Assembly (NCBI RefSeq): GCF_000024325.1
Contig: NC_013223.1
Coordinates: 930,001-994,000, forward strand
Length of the DNA stretch: 64,000 nucleotides
Direction of reading: 5' to 3'
From: Desulfohalobium retbaense DSM 5692
Lineage (GTDB): Bacteria; Desulfobacterota; Desulfovibrionia; Desulfovibrionales; Desulfohalobiaceae
A program made the position numbers and the translations under genes. Shown piece after piece: positions 7,424 through 15,788 of this stretch (position 1 is the first letter of the stretch; every line of letters begins with the position of its first letter). The notes under the pieces were generated by a model that saw nothing but the letters and a program-made list of their open reading frames with translations, made no database searches and had not been told where the DNA came from.

Positions 7424-8926
7424 TTACCCTCCCTGGGTGATCTGCGTAACAGCGGTCTGGGCCAGTTCCATGAGACTCAACGGGAAATCCGGAACAATAC
7501 CCAGGACGATAGAGTACAGGGCTGTCAAACACAGTGGAACAACAAGCAGAGCAGGGGCCTCTGCGAGTTTGATCCGCTGTCCGGGAACCCATTCGCTCGG
7601 TTTTCGGAAAAAAGCGCGGTAGACGATGGGGAAAAAGTAGGCCGCATTGAGAAGGGAACTGAGCAAAAGGACAATGAGGAAAAGGATCTGGTCGGCTTCC
7701 AGGGCGCCCAGGCACAGGTACCACTTACTGATAAAACCGGCTATCGGAGGCAGGCCGGCCATGCCGAGCGAGCCGACGGCAAAGGCGCCCATGGTAAACG
7801 GCATCTTGTATCCGATTCCGTCCAATTCGCTCACATTTTTCTTATGATGACGGACAAATATCGCTCCGGCGCAAAAGAAGAGCGTGATTTTCATAAAGGC
7901 GTGGTTGGCAATATGCAGCGAACCGCCCAGAAGAGCGCTCGGAGCGAGCATGGCCGCGCCAAGCGCGATATAGGACAACTGGCTGATGGTGGAAAAAGCC
8001 AGTCGCCGTTTCAGATTGTCTTGGCTCAGGGCAATCACCGAGGCGGCCAGGAGCGTGAATCCGGCTACATACATGATGCCGGTGTTCAAATTGTTGGCGG
8101 CGAGAAAGTCTACTCCAAAAATACCGGTTATGACGCGAAAAACGGAAAAGGCGCCGACTTTGACCACTGCCACGGCGTGGAGCAGGGCGGATACTGGAGT
8201 CGGGGCGACCATGGCCGCAGGGAGCCAGGAATGCAAGGGCATCAAGGCGACCTTGGCAAATCCGAAGACAAGCATAAGTACCAAAGCCACCAGCAAACCG
8301 GGGGAGGTCTGGGCACCGCTGAGGATCCCCTGGGCGGTAAAATCCAAAGTGCCGGTTATGTTGTAGACGATGATCATGGCCGGTAGGGCCAGACCGATGG
8401 AAGCGCCGGCAAGATATCCGAGGTATTTCCGGCCGGAAACCCGGGATTCCTGGTCTTGGTGGTGCGTGACCAGCGGGTAGGTCGAAAACGAAAGCACCTC
8501 GTAAAAAAGGTATAAAGTAAAGAGGTTTGCGGAAAAGGCCACTCCCATTGTCGAGGACAGGGCGATGGCGAAAAAGGTAAAAAATCGGGTCTGGCTGTGT
8601 TCGTTTTCGGCCCGCATATACCCCATGGTGTACATGGCGGTAATGATCCAGAGACAGGAGGCCACGACCGCAAACAACAGCCCCAGGGCGTCGACGTGGA
8701 ATGCCAAGGGCACGCCGGGAAAAATTTCCACCAGGGACAGGACCAGACGTTTCCCATCCAAAACGGCCGGGATCATGGAGACCACAATGCCGCATTTGAG
8801 AAAGGCGGCTACAAATGTCCACGTTTCCCGGACATTGGGACGTTTGCCCGAGGCGACGATAAGCGGAGTAGCCGCCAACGAGACCAGGACAGCCAACAGC
8901 GGTTTGAGAGAGACAAGAGTTTCCAT
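7424..8926 (-). CDS. MrpD/NuoM-like antiporter subunit (second copy)
   Basis: A 500-residue membrane protein of PF00361 with ~14 helices. It has complete channel signatures: LYLFYEVLSFSTYP (TM5 glutamate), FAKVALMPLHSWLPAAMVAPTP (TM7 lysine and PLHxWLP), and HAVAVVKVGAF (TM8 lysine). This copy is closest to NuoM/MrpA-type sequences. It translocates protons, or exchanges Na+ for H+, as part of a multi-subunit complex in the inner membrane. It lies 124 bp after the first MrpD gene and 6 bp before the lipoyl-like gene in the same operon. Confidence 0.88.
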   Translation of the reverse strand: METLVSLKPLLAVLVSLAATPLIVASGKRPNVRETWTFVAAFLKCGIVVSMIPAVLDGKRLVLSLVEIFPGVPLAFHVDALGLLFAVVASCLWIITAMYTMGYMRAENEHSQTRFFTFFAIALSSTMGVAFSANLFTLYLFYEVLSFSTYPLVTHHQDQESRVSGRKYLGYLAGASIGLALPAMIIVYNITGTLDFTAQGILSGAQTSPGLLVALVLMLVFGFAKVALMPLHSWLPAAMVAPTPVSALLHAVAVVKVGAFSVFRVITGIFGVDFLAANNLNTGIMYVAGFTLLAASVIALSQDNLKRRLAFSTISQLSYIALGAAMLAPSALLGGSLHIANHAFMKITLFFCAGAIFVRHHKKNVSELDGIGYKMPFTMGAFAVGSLGMAGLPPIAGFISKWYLCLGALEADQILFLIVLLLSSLLNAAYFFPIVYRAFFRKPSEWVPGQRIKLAEAPALLVVPLCLTALYSIVLGIVPDFPLSLMELAQTAVTQITQGG

Positions 8927-9050
8927 CAGCGATTAATCCAGGTTCGCGGTATTAAGGAATTGTAGTGGGGTTTCCCCCCAGTGCTCGCAGGGCCATTCGC
9001 ACCGTCTCCCGCTCATGGTAAAGCTGGGAGATCTTTCGGAGCGACTCGTC

Positions 9051-10541
9051 TCAAGTGATGCCTTTGGGAATTGCAGGATCAATGATTGTCTCCACCAGCG
9101 TGCCGGTGTACAGGCCGGCAACAATCAGGCTCAGGGCCATAAGCAACAGCGGCAGGACCATGCTCAATGGCGCTTCGGTCATTTTCGGTGCCGTGTGTCC
9201 GCCGTGCCCGTGGCTGGGAGCCGGTTCAAAAAAGCCCACCTCAAAGATCCGGAAAAAGAGGACAATATTAACAAGACTCGACAGAATCAGAGCGGCTATG
9301 AACAGTGGCTGCCCGGCCGCCAAGGCACCTTTGATAAGATACCATTTGCTGAAAAAGCCGCAGGTTGGCGGAACGCCAATCATGGACATGGCTGTGATGG
9401 CCAAGGCGCCCATGGTCCATGGCATTTTGGCGAAAAGATTTTGCAGATTCGAAAGGCGCAGTTCTCCAAGCATGTGTTTAAGATTGGCCACCACAAGAAA
9501 GGCACAGAAGGTCATCAGGGCATCATTGAAGATGTGCAGGATGGCTCCGGTGAAGCCGGCCCGGGTCCCGAGCCAGGCGCCCCCAACCATATACCCGATT
9601 TCGGCCAGAATGATGTAGGTCAGCATGCGCTTGAAGTCTGTGGCGGTGATGGCCAGGACCGCGCCGCCAACAATGGCCGCTATGGAGAACCAGACAACGA
9701 TATCACTTATCTGAATGGCTTCGAAGATATACTCCGGAGTGAAGACGGTGAACATGAAGCGGATCATGACGTAGACCATGACTTTGGTCGTGAGCGGCGC
9801 AATGAGACTTGAAGCCGCTGAGGAGGCATAGGTGTACGAGTTGGACAGCCAGCCGTGCAGGGGGAAAAAGGCCATCTTCAGAAAAATGCCAAGCAGGCAG
9901 ATGGTGAAGGCCATGGACACGGCGGAGGATTCAAAAAGAGGGGGCAATAGGGTGGCAATATCGACCATGTTCAGGGAACCGGTTACGATATACAGATAGC
10001 CGACCCCCAAAAGGTAGAAAGACGACCCCACGGTCCCGATCAGCAGATAGTTCAAGCTGGCCAGGATCGCCCGTGGGTGGCCCATGGCCAGCAGGGCGTA
10101 ACTACTCAGAGAGGCGATTTCAAGCAAAACGAACAAGTTAAAAGCGTCGCCAGTGGCGACGATGCCCAACAGTCCGGTGCTGGTCAGCAGATACAGGGCA
10201 TAGAAAGCCCCGGTGTTCTCCCCCTGTTCGTTTTCAATATTGAGGCGAGAAGCGACCAGATTCACCAGGGCGATACCGGCGATAAGAGGGAGAATGAGGC
10301 CGTTGAGGGTGTCGATATGAAAGGAAATCCCCACTGGCGGGGTCCAGCCGGCCATTTTGTAGACGATATCGCCGTGTTGCATGACACGGACGAGTACGCC
10401 AAGGGAGGCCGCAAAGGAGGCCGCAAGACCGAAAATGGCAAGGGGAAAGCACCATTTTTGCCGCACCCAGCTGGCAGCAAAGACCACGAAAGCCACGAAC
10501 AATGGCGTTATGACAACAAGCGCTGGTAATTGTTCATTCAT
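9051..10541 (-). CDS. mrpD: MrpD-type cation/proton antiporter subunit (first copy)
   Basis: A 496-residue membrane protein with the MrpD channel motifs FVLLEIASLSSYALLAMG (TM5 glutamate), LKMAFFPLHGWLSNSY (TM7 lysine, PLHxWL) and LTTKVMV (TM8 lysine). A histidine-rich loop HGHGGH lies near the C-terminus. The start overlaps the mrpC stop by 4 bp (ATGA), the classical coupling seen in mrp operons. Within this operon it corresponds to MbhH/MrpD. After the UGA stop the same frame stays open for 32 more codons (see findings). Confidence 0.9.
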   Translation of the reverse strand: MNEQLPALVVITPLFVAFVVFAASWVRQKWCFPLAIFGLAASFAASLGVLVRVMQHGDIVYKMAGWTPPVGISFHIDTLNGLILPLIAGIALVNLVASRLNIENEQGENTGAFYALYLLTSTGLLGIVATGDAFNLFVLLEIASLSSYALLAMGHPRAILASLNYLLIGTVGSSFYLLGVGYLYIVTGSLNMVDIATLLPPLFESSAVSMAFTICLLGIFLKMAFFPLHGWLSNSYTYASSAASSLIAPLTTKVMVYVMIRFMFTVFTPEYIFEAIQISDIVVWFSIAAIVGGAVLAITATDFKRMLTYIILAEIGYMVGGAWLGTRAGFTGAILHIFNDALMTFCAFLVVANLKHMLGELRLSNLQNLFAKMPWTMGALAITAMSMIGVPPTCGFFSKWYLIKGALAAGQPLFIAALILSSLVNIVLFFRIFEVGFFEPAPSHGHGGHTAPKMTEAPLSMVLPLLLMALSLIVAGLYTGTLVETIIDPAIPKGIT

Positions 10542-10939
10542 TGTTCTTCTCTCAACTGGGTCAGAATTTCATCCTCTTCTAGCGACTTGTAGCGTTGATA
10601 CAGACGAATACTCAACGCCAATGCCACACCGAGTGTTGCCACTGAAACAACAATGGCGGTGAGCATCAAAACTTGTGGCAACGGATTGACATAATTGACT
10701 GCATGAATGGCTTCATGCCCTCCGTGACCTCCATGATGCATCAAAATTGGAATCGTTGCGTCTTTTTTGGCACTAATAGAGATGTAAAACAGGATAATGC
10801 CGGTTTGAAAAATGTTCAGCCCTATAATTTTCTTGATCAGATTATTCTTGGCGATAATTGCCCAAAGCCCAAGCATCATGAGGGCAATATAAATCCAATA
10901 GTTATATTTGCCCAAAAGAGTGGATAAAATGGCATCCAT
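10538..10939 (-). CDS. mrpC: MrpC (NuoK-like) antiporter subunit
   Basis: About 133 residues from the ATG at 10939. GAGGGG lies 7 bp upstream and the upstream stop is 1 bp away, so this start is preferred to one further upstream. Three helices are visible (YWIYIALMMLGLWAII, IGLNIFQTGIILFYI, VLMLTAIVVSVATLGVALAL shown in parts), as in MrpC/MnhC/NuoK. A histidine-rich loop (HHGGHGGH) sits between helices 2 and 3 and might bind metal or simply be a loop feature. It is part of the Mrp antiporter and couples translationally to mrpD. Confidence 0.9.
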   Translation of the reverse strand: MDAILSTLLGKYNYWIYIALMMLGLWAIIAKNNLIKKIIGLNIFQTGIILFYISISAKKDATIPILMHHGGHGGHEAIHAVNYVNPLPQVLMLTAIVVSVATLGVALALSIRLYQRYKSLEEDEILTQLREEQ

Positions 10940-10940
10940 A

Positions 10941-11768
10941 TTAGAGCCCCTCGTCCCAACGGCCTTCAGAGGCCACATTGTTGTAGATAAGTATCATGGA
11001 AGCCATGACCGTGATACCAACGCCGATTTCAACAAAAAGAATGCCCCATGAACGGGCCGCGACTTCGTTGACCGGCATGATGGCCGACAAACTTGAGTAG
11101 TCAAGGAAATTGGCACCAAGGCCAAGACAGATAAGGCCGACACCGCTGTAAAGCATGACCCCGAGGGCATTGAAGATGGAGAGGAATTTTTCCCCGACGC
11201 GGGAAATGACAAACCGCAGGTCATGGGAAAGCGCCAGGAGGAGAAACGACGCCCCCAGTATGACACCGCCCTGGAAGCCTCCCCCAGGGCTGTGGTGCCC
11301 ATGGAAAATAACATAGAGGCCAAAAAGCTGGAGAAAAGGAGTTAACAACCGCGAGACGATGCGCACGATGGGCGTCTGTGGGGTCCATTTGGAGTCGATA
11401 CGCTCAAAATGGACAGACCCTTCAGGAATCTTTTTGTCCCCGGTCAGATGCAGGACCACTCCGGTCAAGTTGTGCCGATAAAATCTGTCCCGAGGAGAGG
11501 CTTTGCGAAAGCGCAGCAGGAAAAAGCAGGCCAGGGCGGCAGAGAAGACCACCACCGTCTCGAACATGGTGTCGTATCCTCTGTAGTCAGCCAACACGGC
11601 GGAAACGATGTTGGGGACGGACGTCTCTTCCAATGTCTGTTCGATATAGTGGGGAGAGAGATATTCCGCCGCCGGGGAATGGGGATCACCGAAGGACGGA
11701 AAATCGCCAGTGGCATAAATCAGCAGGAGGCCGCTGATGCAGATGCTGAGCAGAGCTAGCTTTCTCAA
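10941..11768 (-). CDS. mrpB: MbhE + MrpB (MbhF) fusion subunit
   Basis: About 275 residues from a TTG at 11768, preceded by AAGGAGG with 8-bp spacing; upstream in-frame codons overlap the previous gene and are rejected. The first part (SFGDPHSPAAEYLSPHYIE ... NIVSAVLADYRGYDTMFE) matches the MbhE/MrpA-C-terminal domain with its RGxDTxxE motif. The second part (LLTPFLQLFGLYVIFHGHHSPGGGFQGG, then four helices) is a classical MnhB/MrpB domain (PF04039). The fusion joins two subunits that are separate in Mbh-type complexes. It contributes membrane structure to the antiporter. Confidence 0.85.
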   Translation of the reverse strand: MRKLALLSICISGLLLIYATGDFPSFGDPHSPAAEYLSPHYIEQTLEETSVPNIVSAVLADYRGYDTMFETVVVFSAALACFFLLRFRKASPRDRFYRHNLTGVVLHLTGDKKIPEGSVHFERIDSKWTPQTPIVRIVSRLLTPFLQLFGLYVIFHGHHSPGGGFQGGVILGASFLLLALSHDLRFVISRVGEKFLSIFNALGVMLYSGVGLICLGLGANFLDYSSLSAIMPVNEVAARSWGILFVEIGVGITVMASMILIYNNVASEGRWDEGL

Positions 11769-12010
11769 TCTTTTGTCCTCCTTGTCGTGCGGTAAATGGC
11801 AGCCAGGAAAAAGACGGTACTCGCTCCGGCTCCAACCGCGGCTTCGGTGAAGGCTACGTCCACCGCGCCCATGACGGCCCAGAGCAGACACATCATAAAA
11901 CTATAGGCGCTGTACAAAATGGCCGCGCTCAAGAGGTCCTTGATGCGCAGGGAAAAGAACCCGCAAATAAGTACCAGGGTCAAGACCAGCAGGTCGATTT
12001 GCCAAATCAT
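11765..12010 (-). CDS. MbhD-like (DUF4040, MrpA C-terminal domain) subunit
   Basis: An 81-residue protein with three hydrophobic helices. The start is the ATG at 12010, which overlaps the mrpG stop (ATGA) and has GGAGGA upstream. The sequence MCLLWAVMGAVDVAFTEAAVGAG carries the acidic DVAFTEAAVG signature of MbhD/DUF4040, which in canonical Mrp systems is part of the large MrpA protein. Here it is a separate gene, as in archaeal Mbh hydrogenases. Its stop overlaps the TTG start of the next gene by 4 bp. Confidence 0.85.
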   Translation of the reverse strand: MIWQIDLLVLTLVLICGFFSLRIKDLLSAAILYSAYSFMMCLLWAVMGAVDVAFTEAAVGAGASTVFFLAAIYRTTRRTKD

Positions 12011-12348
12011 TCGAGGTCCTCCGGGTGTTCGTCCGCGTGCGGCTTTTGCCACGGGATAAGACCGGCTCGGTGTCCAGAATCGACGATAGCGTGTGTCGCC
12101 GTGGGCAGAGCAAGGAAGGCGAAGACGACGATGAGGATGATTTTCAGCGTCACGAGGATACTGCCGAGGCTCGGATGCTCCAAAAGATACAAGCCAATGC
12201 CAGCCACGATAAGCATGCTGGCCAGGGTATCCATTTTCCCTGAAGCGTGGAGGCGGCAATAGAAATCGGGCAACCGGATGATGCCGATGGTGCCGCCGGT
12301 GAAAAACAGCAAGCCGATGCCGATGAGAATGATGATAACAAGATCCAT
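12007..12348 (-). CDS. mrpG: MrpG antiporter subunit
   Basis: A 113-residue protein of the MnhG/MrpG family (PF03334). The glycine-rich first helix (LIGIGLLFFTGGTIGIIRLPDFYCRLHASGK) contains the family motif GxIGxxRxPDxxxRxHA. Two further helices follow. It is a small accessory membrane subunit of the Mrp complex (MbhC equivalent). Its stop overlaps the next start by 4 bp and it lies 57 bp downstream of mrpF. Confidence 0.92.
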   Translation of the reverse strand: MDLVIIILIGIGLLFFTGGTIGIIRLPDFYCRLHASGKMDTLASMLIVAGIGLYLLEHPSLGSILVTLKIILIVVFAFLALPTATHAIVDSGHRAGLIPWQKPHADEHPEDLE

Positions 12349-12405
12349 ACGTCCACCTTTAGCGAAATATATCCCGGAAGCGGGAGATCATGCCTGCAGT
12401 CAGGG

Positions 12406-12699
12406 TTACCACCACCGCTTGGCTTCGGCTGCGGTGGCCCCCCGGCGTTTGTGGAAAAAGCGGGAAACGCCTAAGACAGCAATAAAGTTGAGCATTGCGT
12501 AGGCCAGGGCGATATCGACAAACATGTCCATACGTTCATAGAGCAGGCCAATGAAGAGAAGCAGGACAGTGGTTTTGCTGCCGATGGCGTTCACCCCTAC
12601 CAGGCGGTCCAAAGCCACTGGCCCGAAAACCGCCCGATACAGCGAAAGGATCATGAGCAACACCAAAATCACGGCGCTGATGAGAAATACAGTCTGCAT
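12406..12699 (-). CDS. mrpF: MrpF antiporter subunit
   Basis: A 97-residue MnhF/MrpF family protein with three helices and the motif GPVALDRLVGVNAIGSKTT, typical of MrpF. The ATG at 12699 lies 1 bp after the mrpE stop; a longer reading frame that runs back into mrpE is rejected. The basic tail (HKRRGATAAEAKRWW) is probably cytosolic. It equals MbhB in Mbh nomenclature. Confidence 0.92.
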   Translation of the reverse strand: MQTVFLISAVILVLLMILSLYRAVFGPVALDRLVGVNAIGSKTTVLLLFIGLLYERMDMFVDIALAYAMLNFIAVLGVSRFFHKRRGATAAEAKRWW

Positions 12700-12700
12700 G

Positions 12701-13288
12701 TCATTCCTCGAGGGGTTCGGACTCACCGAAGGTTTGGGCGACTTTGTCGCGCATGTCACCGGGCAGGGCCGAGGCGGATTTGCGGTCAATGCCGTGGACG
12801 GTGAACACGCCGACGGGAGAGACATTCATGGTGATTGTCCCGGGGGTCAGCGTGATCGAGTTGGCCAGGGTAACCACGGACATATCTGACTGGAGATTGC
12901 CCTGAAATTTGATGATTTGCGGATCGATCAGGTCCATCATCCGGGGATGAAAGACCAGATAGAGCATGTGCAAATTGGCCATGAAAATTTCTTTAAATAA
13001 ATAGGGCAGATAAAGCACAAACCGGAGCCATTGGCCTGGGATTCGACTGAGGTCGGCGGAGATGAACAACAAGTCACTGGAGAAGTAGGCCACCAGGAGG
13101 CTGGACAAGAGTCCGTACGTCAGATGGAGCCAGTCAAATCGTCCGGACAAAATGATCCAGATGACGAATAAAATGGCGCTCGTAAAAAGAAACGGGGCTC
13201 GCCCACGAGGGCGCCCGGTGAAGGTTCCTTTTGTACGGTCGGCCACCGGGACGACCCCTGGTTTGCGTTGTTCGGGAACAATAGCCAT
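12701..13288 (-). CDS. mrpE: MrpE antiporter subunit, first gene of the operon
   Basis: A 195-residue MnhE/MrpE protein (PF01899). About 30 polar, basic residues come first, then membrane helices, then the conserved soluble part ANSITLTPGTITMN, which is the MrpE signature. GAGGA lies 7 bp upstream of the ATG. It starts the run mrpE-F-G-mbhD-mbhE/B-C-D, the same order as the antiporter module of archaeal Mbh hydrogenases. It is the promoter-proximal gene, so the operon promoter must lie between 13289 and ~13500; no convincing hexamers were seen there. Confidence 0.92.
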   Translation of the reverse strand: MAIVPEQRKPGVVPVADRTKGTFTGRPRGRAPFLFTSAILFVIWIILSGRFDWLHLTYGLLSSLLVAYFSSDLLFISADLSRIPGQWLRFVLYLPYLFKEIFMANLHMLYLVFHPRMMDLIDPQIIKFQGNLQSDMSVVTLANSITLTPGTITMNVSPVGVFTVHGIDRKSASALPGDMRDKVAQTFGESEPLEE

Positions 13289-13507
13289 GCCACAATCCTC
13301 ATAGTTGGTTGGACAAGCAGTCGTGAAGTGCGTGAATGTACTCAGCTAATTCGCAAATGCAGGACGTTTACCTGAGACGGGTGAAAATTTCCAGCCTTTT
13401 TTGGAAAAAGGTGTTGTTTTATCGGTCAATCAATACCTCCGCCCCCTACGAGCGTCCGCCATTTTGCGGTTTCCAGCCGGACCCCAGCGTGTCCGTTCGG
13501 CCAAGAC

Positions 13508-13534
13508 AAAAAGGCCGCCAGAGAGGCGGCCTTT
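13508..13534 (-). terminator. Intrinsic terminator upstream of the mrp operon
   Basis: A perfect 10-bp stem (AAAGGCCGCC / GGCGGCCTTT) with a 5-nt loop, followed on the minus strand by T residues. It ends the transcript of the hypothetical gene at 13580-14053 and insulates the mrp operon. Confidence 0.85.
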
Positions 13535-13579
13535 GGGAGAGTCAACTGGGCTGGACACGAGCAGGGCCCCGGGATGAGT

Positions 13580-14053
13580 TCATCCCGCGGGCGTATGCCG
13601 GCTGAGATCATAAAATCCATGGACGGTGAAAGGGAGCGAATAATGAGGGATCTTTTCAAAAAGGATGAGTCCCATCTCACCCGTCGCCTCGACCGAGGAC
13701 AGCGGCGTGATGCCGGCCGGCAGAGGAAATTCGAGGGTGTGCCCCTCGAGCCGGGAGATACGGTCTTCGTAGTGGTCCTGGAAATAGCTCACGAGTTGGT
13801 CGCGCTCTTTTTCGGTGAAGGCCTCCAAGACAAAGGTGCGCGTGTTGTGAACGGCTCGTTTGTCATCGGCCTCAGCGGGAGGGGTGACAAGTCTGTCCCA
13901 ATTGTAGGCTTGCACTTCCTGGGGAGACCATTTGGCACGGAAAAGGTGGACTTCAACATCACGGCACCCTTTGAAAAGGGAAATGGTCGCTCGCAGGACA
14001 TGGGCCCGGTCAACGGGAAGATATTCGGGAGTGGTCTGAACGTTGATCTCCAT
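13580..14053 (-). CDS. Conserved-looking hypothetical protein
   Basis: A 157-residue soluble protein with no signal peptide or membrane segment. It is acidic, with alternating strands and helices (VDRAHVLRATISLFKGCRDV; TRTFVLEAFTEKERDQLVSYF). No catalytic motif or family is recognised. Clean coding character, a downstream terminator and no overlap with other genes support it as real. It lies between the mrp operon and trpB on the same strand, but with a 248-bp gap to trpB that shows no feature. Confidence 0.65.
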   Translation of the reverse strand: MEINVQTTPEYLPVDRAHVLRATISLFKGCRDVEVHLFRAKWSPQEVQAYNWDRLVTPPAEADDKRAVHNTRTFVLEAFTEKERDQLVSYFQDHYEDRISRLEGHTLEFPLPAGITPLSSVEATGEMGLILFEKIPHYSLPFTVHGFYDLSRHTPAG

Positions 14054-14301
14054 GACGTCGCCTTTTGATACGATGGGGTGGTTACAGGGGCTGTTGCCAA
14101 TGCCCCGGGTAGATTGGGCTCGAGCAAAGAGAACCGGTTCTCACTGGAGCCTTGGAACAGGCAATGGGCTTTGGGGTGGCATATACACCCGGACTCCTCC
14201 CGGACTGTTCGGGGCAATGGCACGGGCAAAGAACCAGCCGGATGGCCCGGGGACGACTGTTCCCGGAATCATTTTGTATTTGCCTGAGGTAGCAAATGGG
14301 G

Positions 14302-15504
14302 TTATCCGGCGCAACCGCCCTGCTCGACAATATGTTTGACTTCAGCCACATCCTTGTCGCCACGGCCTGAAAGATTGACCAGGATAAGCGCCTCAGGAGA
14401 CTGGCTGGGGGCCAGTTCAATGGCGCGTGCTAAGGCATGGGAGGATTCCAGGGCCGGGATGATGCCCTCGGTTTTGGAGAGCATGAAAAACGCGTCCAAA
14501 GCTTGCTTGTCGCTAGCCATGACATAGGAGACGCGGCCGGCGTCCTTGAGGAAGCTGTGCTCGGGGCCGACGCTGGGGTAATCCAGCCCGGCGGAGATGG
14601 AATAGACCGGCGCCGGTTCCCCGGCATCGTCCTGGAGCATATAGGAGTGGAAACCGTGCATGGTTCCGGGCTGGCCCAGGGTCAATGTCGCGGCGTGTTC
14701 CCCGCATTCGAGGCCCCGACCGGAAGGCTCGACTCCCTCGAGGACCACCTCGCTGTCGTTGAGAAACGCGGAAAATATGCCGATGGCGTTTGAGCCTCCC
14801 CCGACACAGGCGATAACGTGGTCGGGAAGCCGTTTGGCCTCTTCCTGGATCTGTGCCCTGGCCTCACTGCCGATGATTTCCTGGAAGTGGCGAACCATGC
14901 TGGGGTAAGGGTGGGGACCGACTGCCGAGCCGAGAAGGTAGAAGGTGTTGTCCGCATCGAGGACCCAGGCGTTGATGGCTTCGTCCACCGCCTCTTTGAG
15001 CGTGCGCTGTCCAGAAGTGGCTGGGACCACGGTGGCGCCCATCATCTGCATGCGAAAGACGTTGAGTTCCTGGCGGCGGATATCTTCTTCGCCCATGTAA
15101 ATGGTGCATTCCATATCCATCAGCGCCGCCGTAGCCGCAGTGGCCACACCGTGTTGCCCGGCACCGGTTTCAGCAATGATCTTTTTCTTGCCCATGCGGC
15201 GGGCCAAAAGGATCTGCCCAATAGTATTGTTGACCTTGTGGGCACCGAGGTGGTTCAGATCCTCCCGTTTGAGATAGATCTGGGCTCCGCCAAGACGGCG
15301 GGAAAGGTTCGCGCAGTGGTATATTGGAGAAGGGCGTCCGACATAGGTGTTGAGATAGTACGAATAGTCCCGAAGGAATTCCGGATCCTGCTTGGCGCTT
15401 TGGAAGGCCTGGTCTAGCTCGCTGAGCACCGAGCGCAGTTGTTCGGGGACAAATTGGCCTCCGTAGGGGCCGAAGAAGCCGTCAGCGGAGAGGGTGGCGG
15501 TCAT
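14302..15504 (-). CDS. trpB: Tryptophan synthase beta chain
   Basis: A 400-residue TrpB of the standard (TrpB1) type. It condenses indole with serine to tryptophan, using PLP. The N-terminus [11 protein letters not shown], the PLP-lysine motif HLGAHKVNN, the [11 protein letters not shown] segment and the phosphate-binding [10 protein letters not shown] loop are all present. Tight spacing AAAGGAGGA-N6-ATG supports the start. No trpA or other trp gene is adjacent, so the enzyme pairs with a TrpA encoded elsewhere. Expression appears to be set by a dedicated trp attenuator immediately upstream (leader peptide at 15630-15683, terminator at 15547-15584). Confidence 0.95.
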   Translation of the reverse strand: MTATLSADGFFGPYGGQFVPEQLRSVLSELDQAFQSAKQDPEFLRDYSYYLNTYVGRPSPIYHCANLSRRLGGAQIYLKREDLNHLGAHKVNNTIGQILLARRMGKKKIIAETGAGQHGVATAATAALMDMECTIYMGEEDIRRQELNVFRMQMMGATVVPATSGQRTLKEAVDEAINAWVLDADNTFYLLGSAVGPHPYPSMVRHFQEIIGSEARAQIQEEAKRLPDHVIACVGGGSNAIGIFSAFLNDSEVVLEGVEPSGRGLECGEHAATLTLGQPGTMHGFHSYMLQDDAGEPAPVYSISAGLDYPSVGPEHSFLKDAGRVSYVMASDKQALDAFFMLSKTEGIIPALESSHALARAIELAPSQSPEALILVNLSGRGDKDVAEVKHIVEQGGCAG

Positions 15505-15546
15505 GGGAGTCCTCCTTTGGGGCAGCAGGAGTGTCCGCGGCCCTCC

Positions 15547-15584
15547 AAAAAAAGAAAACCGCGAACAGCGTCAAACTGCCGCGG
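15547..15584 (-). terminator. trp attenuator terminator (3:4 hairpin) in front of trpB
   Basis: On the minus strand CCGCGGCAG pairs with CTGTTCGCGG around a short loop, followed by TTTTCTTTTTTT. It ends ~43 bp before the trpB ATG, so it must be bypassed for trpB expression. Its left arm GCCGCGG (15578-15584) can instead pair with the segment at 15618-15624. Confidence 0.85.
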
Positions 15585-15617
15585 GTGATTTTGGGATCTG
15601 TATTTCTGCACACGGGT

Positions 15618-15640
15618 CCGCGGCTCTGTCTAACAGAGCC
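15618..15640 (-). promoter_or_regulatory. trp attenuator 1:2 hairpin and antiterminator segment
   Basis: On the minus strand GGCTCTG-TTAGA-CAGAGCC forms the 1:2 hairpin (15622-15640) and spans the leader stop codon. The adjoining GCCGCGG (15618-15624) is the exact complement of CCGCGGC at 15578-15584, giving the 2:3 antiterminator. Ribosome stalling at the Trp codons would mask segment 1 and favour 2:3 pairing, i.e. read-through when tryptophan is scarce. Confidence 0.8.
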
Positions 15641-15683
15641 ACCACCAATCCAACCAGGAACGATGCGTGTGTGCTATAACCAT
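15630..15683 (-). CDS. trpL: trp leader peptide controlling trpB
   Basis: A 17-residue open frame, MVIAHTHRSWLDWWWLC, with four tryptophan codons at positions 10, 13, 14 and 15. Its stop codon lies inside the 1:2 hairpin loop, the geometry of classical trp attenuators. No Shine-Dalgarno precedes the ATG (upstream bases on the minus strand are CTCCTTTT). The predicted transcription start falls on the ATG itself, suggesting leaderless translation. Confidence 0.85.
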   Translation of the reverse strand: MVIAHTHRSWLDWWWLC

Positions 15684-15689
15684 AAAAGG

Positions 15690-15718
15690 AGTATGCCCAC
15701 TATCGGCAGGGTTGTCAA
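15690..15718 (-). promoter_or_regulatory. trpL-trpB promoter
   Basis: On the minus strand TTGACA (15713-15718), a 17-bp spacer and CATACT (15690-15695) form a good sigma-70 promoter. The predicted +1 is about 15683, the first base of the leader ATG. Confidence 0.75.
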
Positions 15719-15788
15719 TATCCTCCCGGCCTGATTGCTGTTTGGTTAAAGATTTCCTACTATGTCGCCAAGGAGAAACGACGTTTAT

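Noticed and set aside
6827-8386. 519-codon open frame on the plus strand across the antiporter genes
   Set aside because: It is antisense to well-supported MrpD and lipoyl-like genes and its product is low-complexity, charged and unlike any family.
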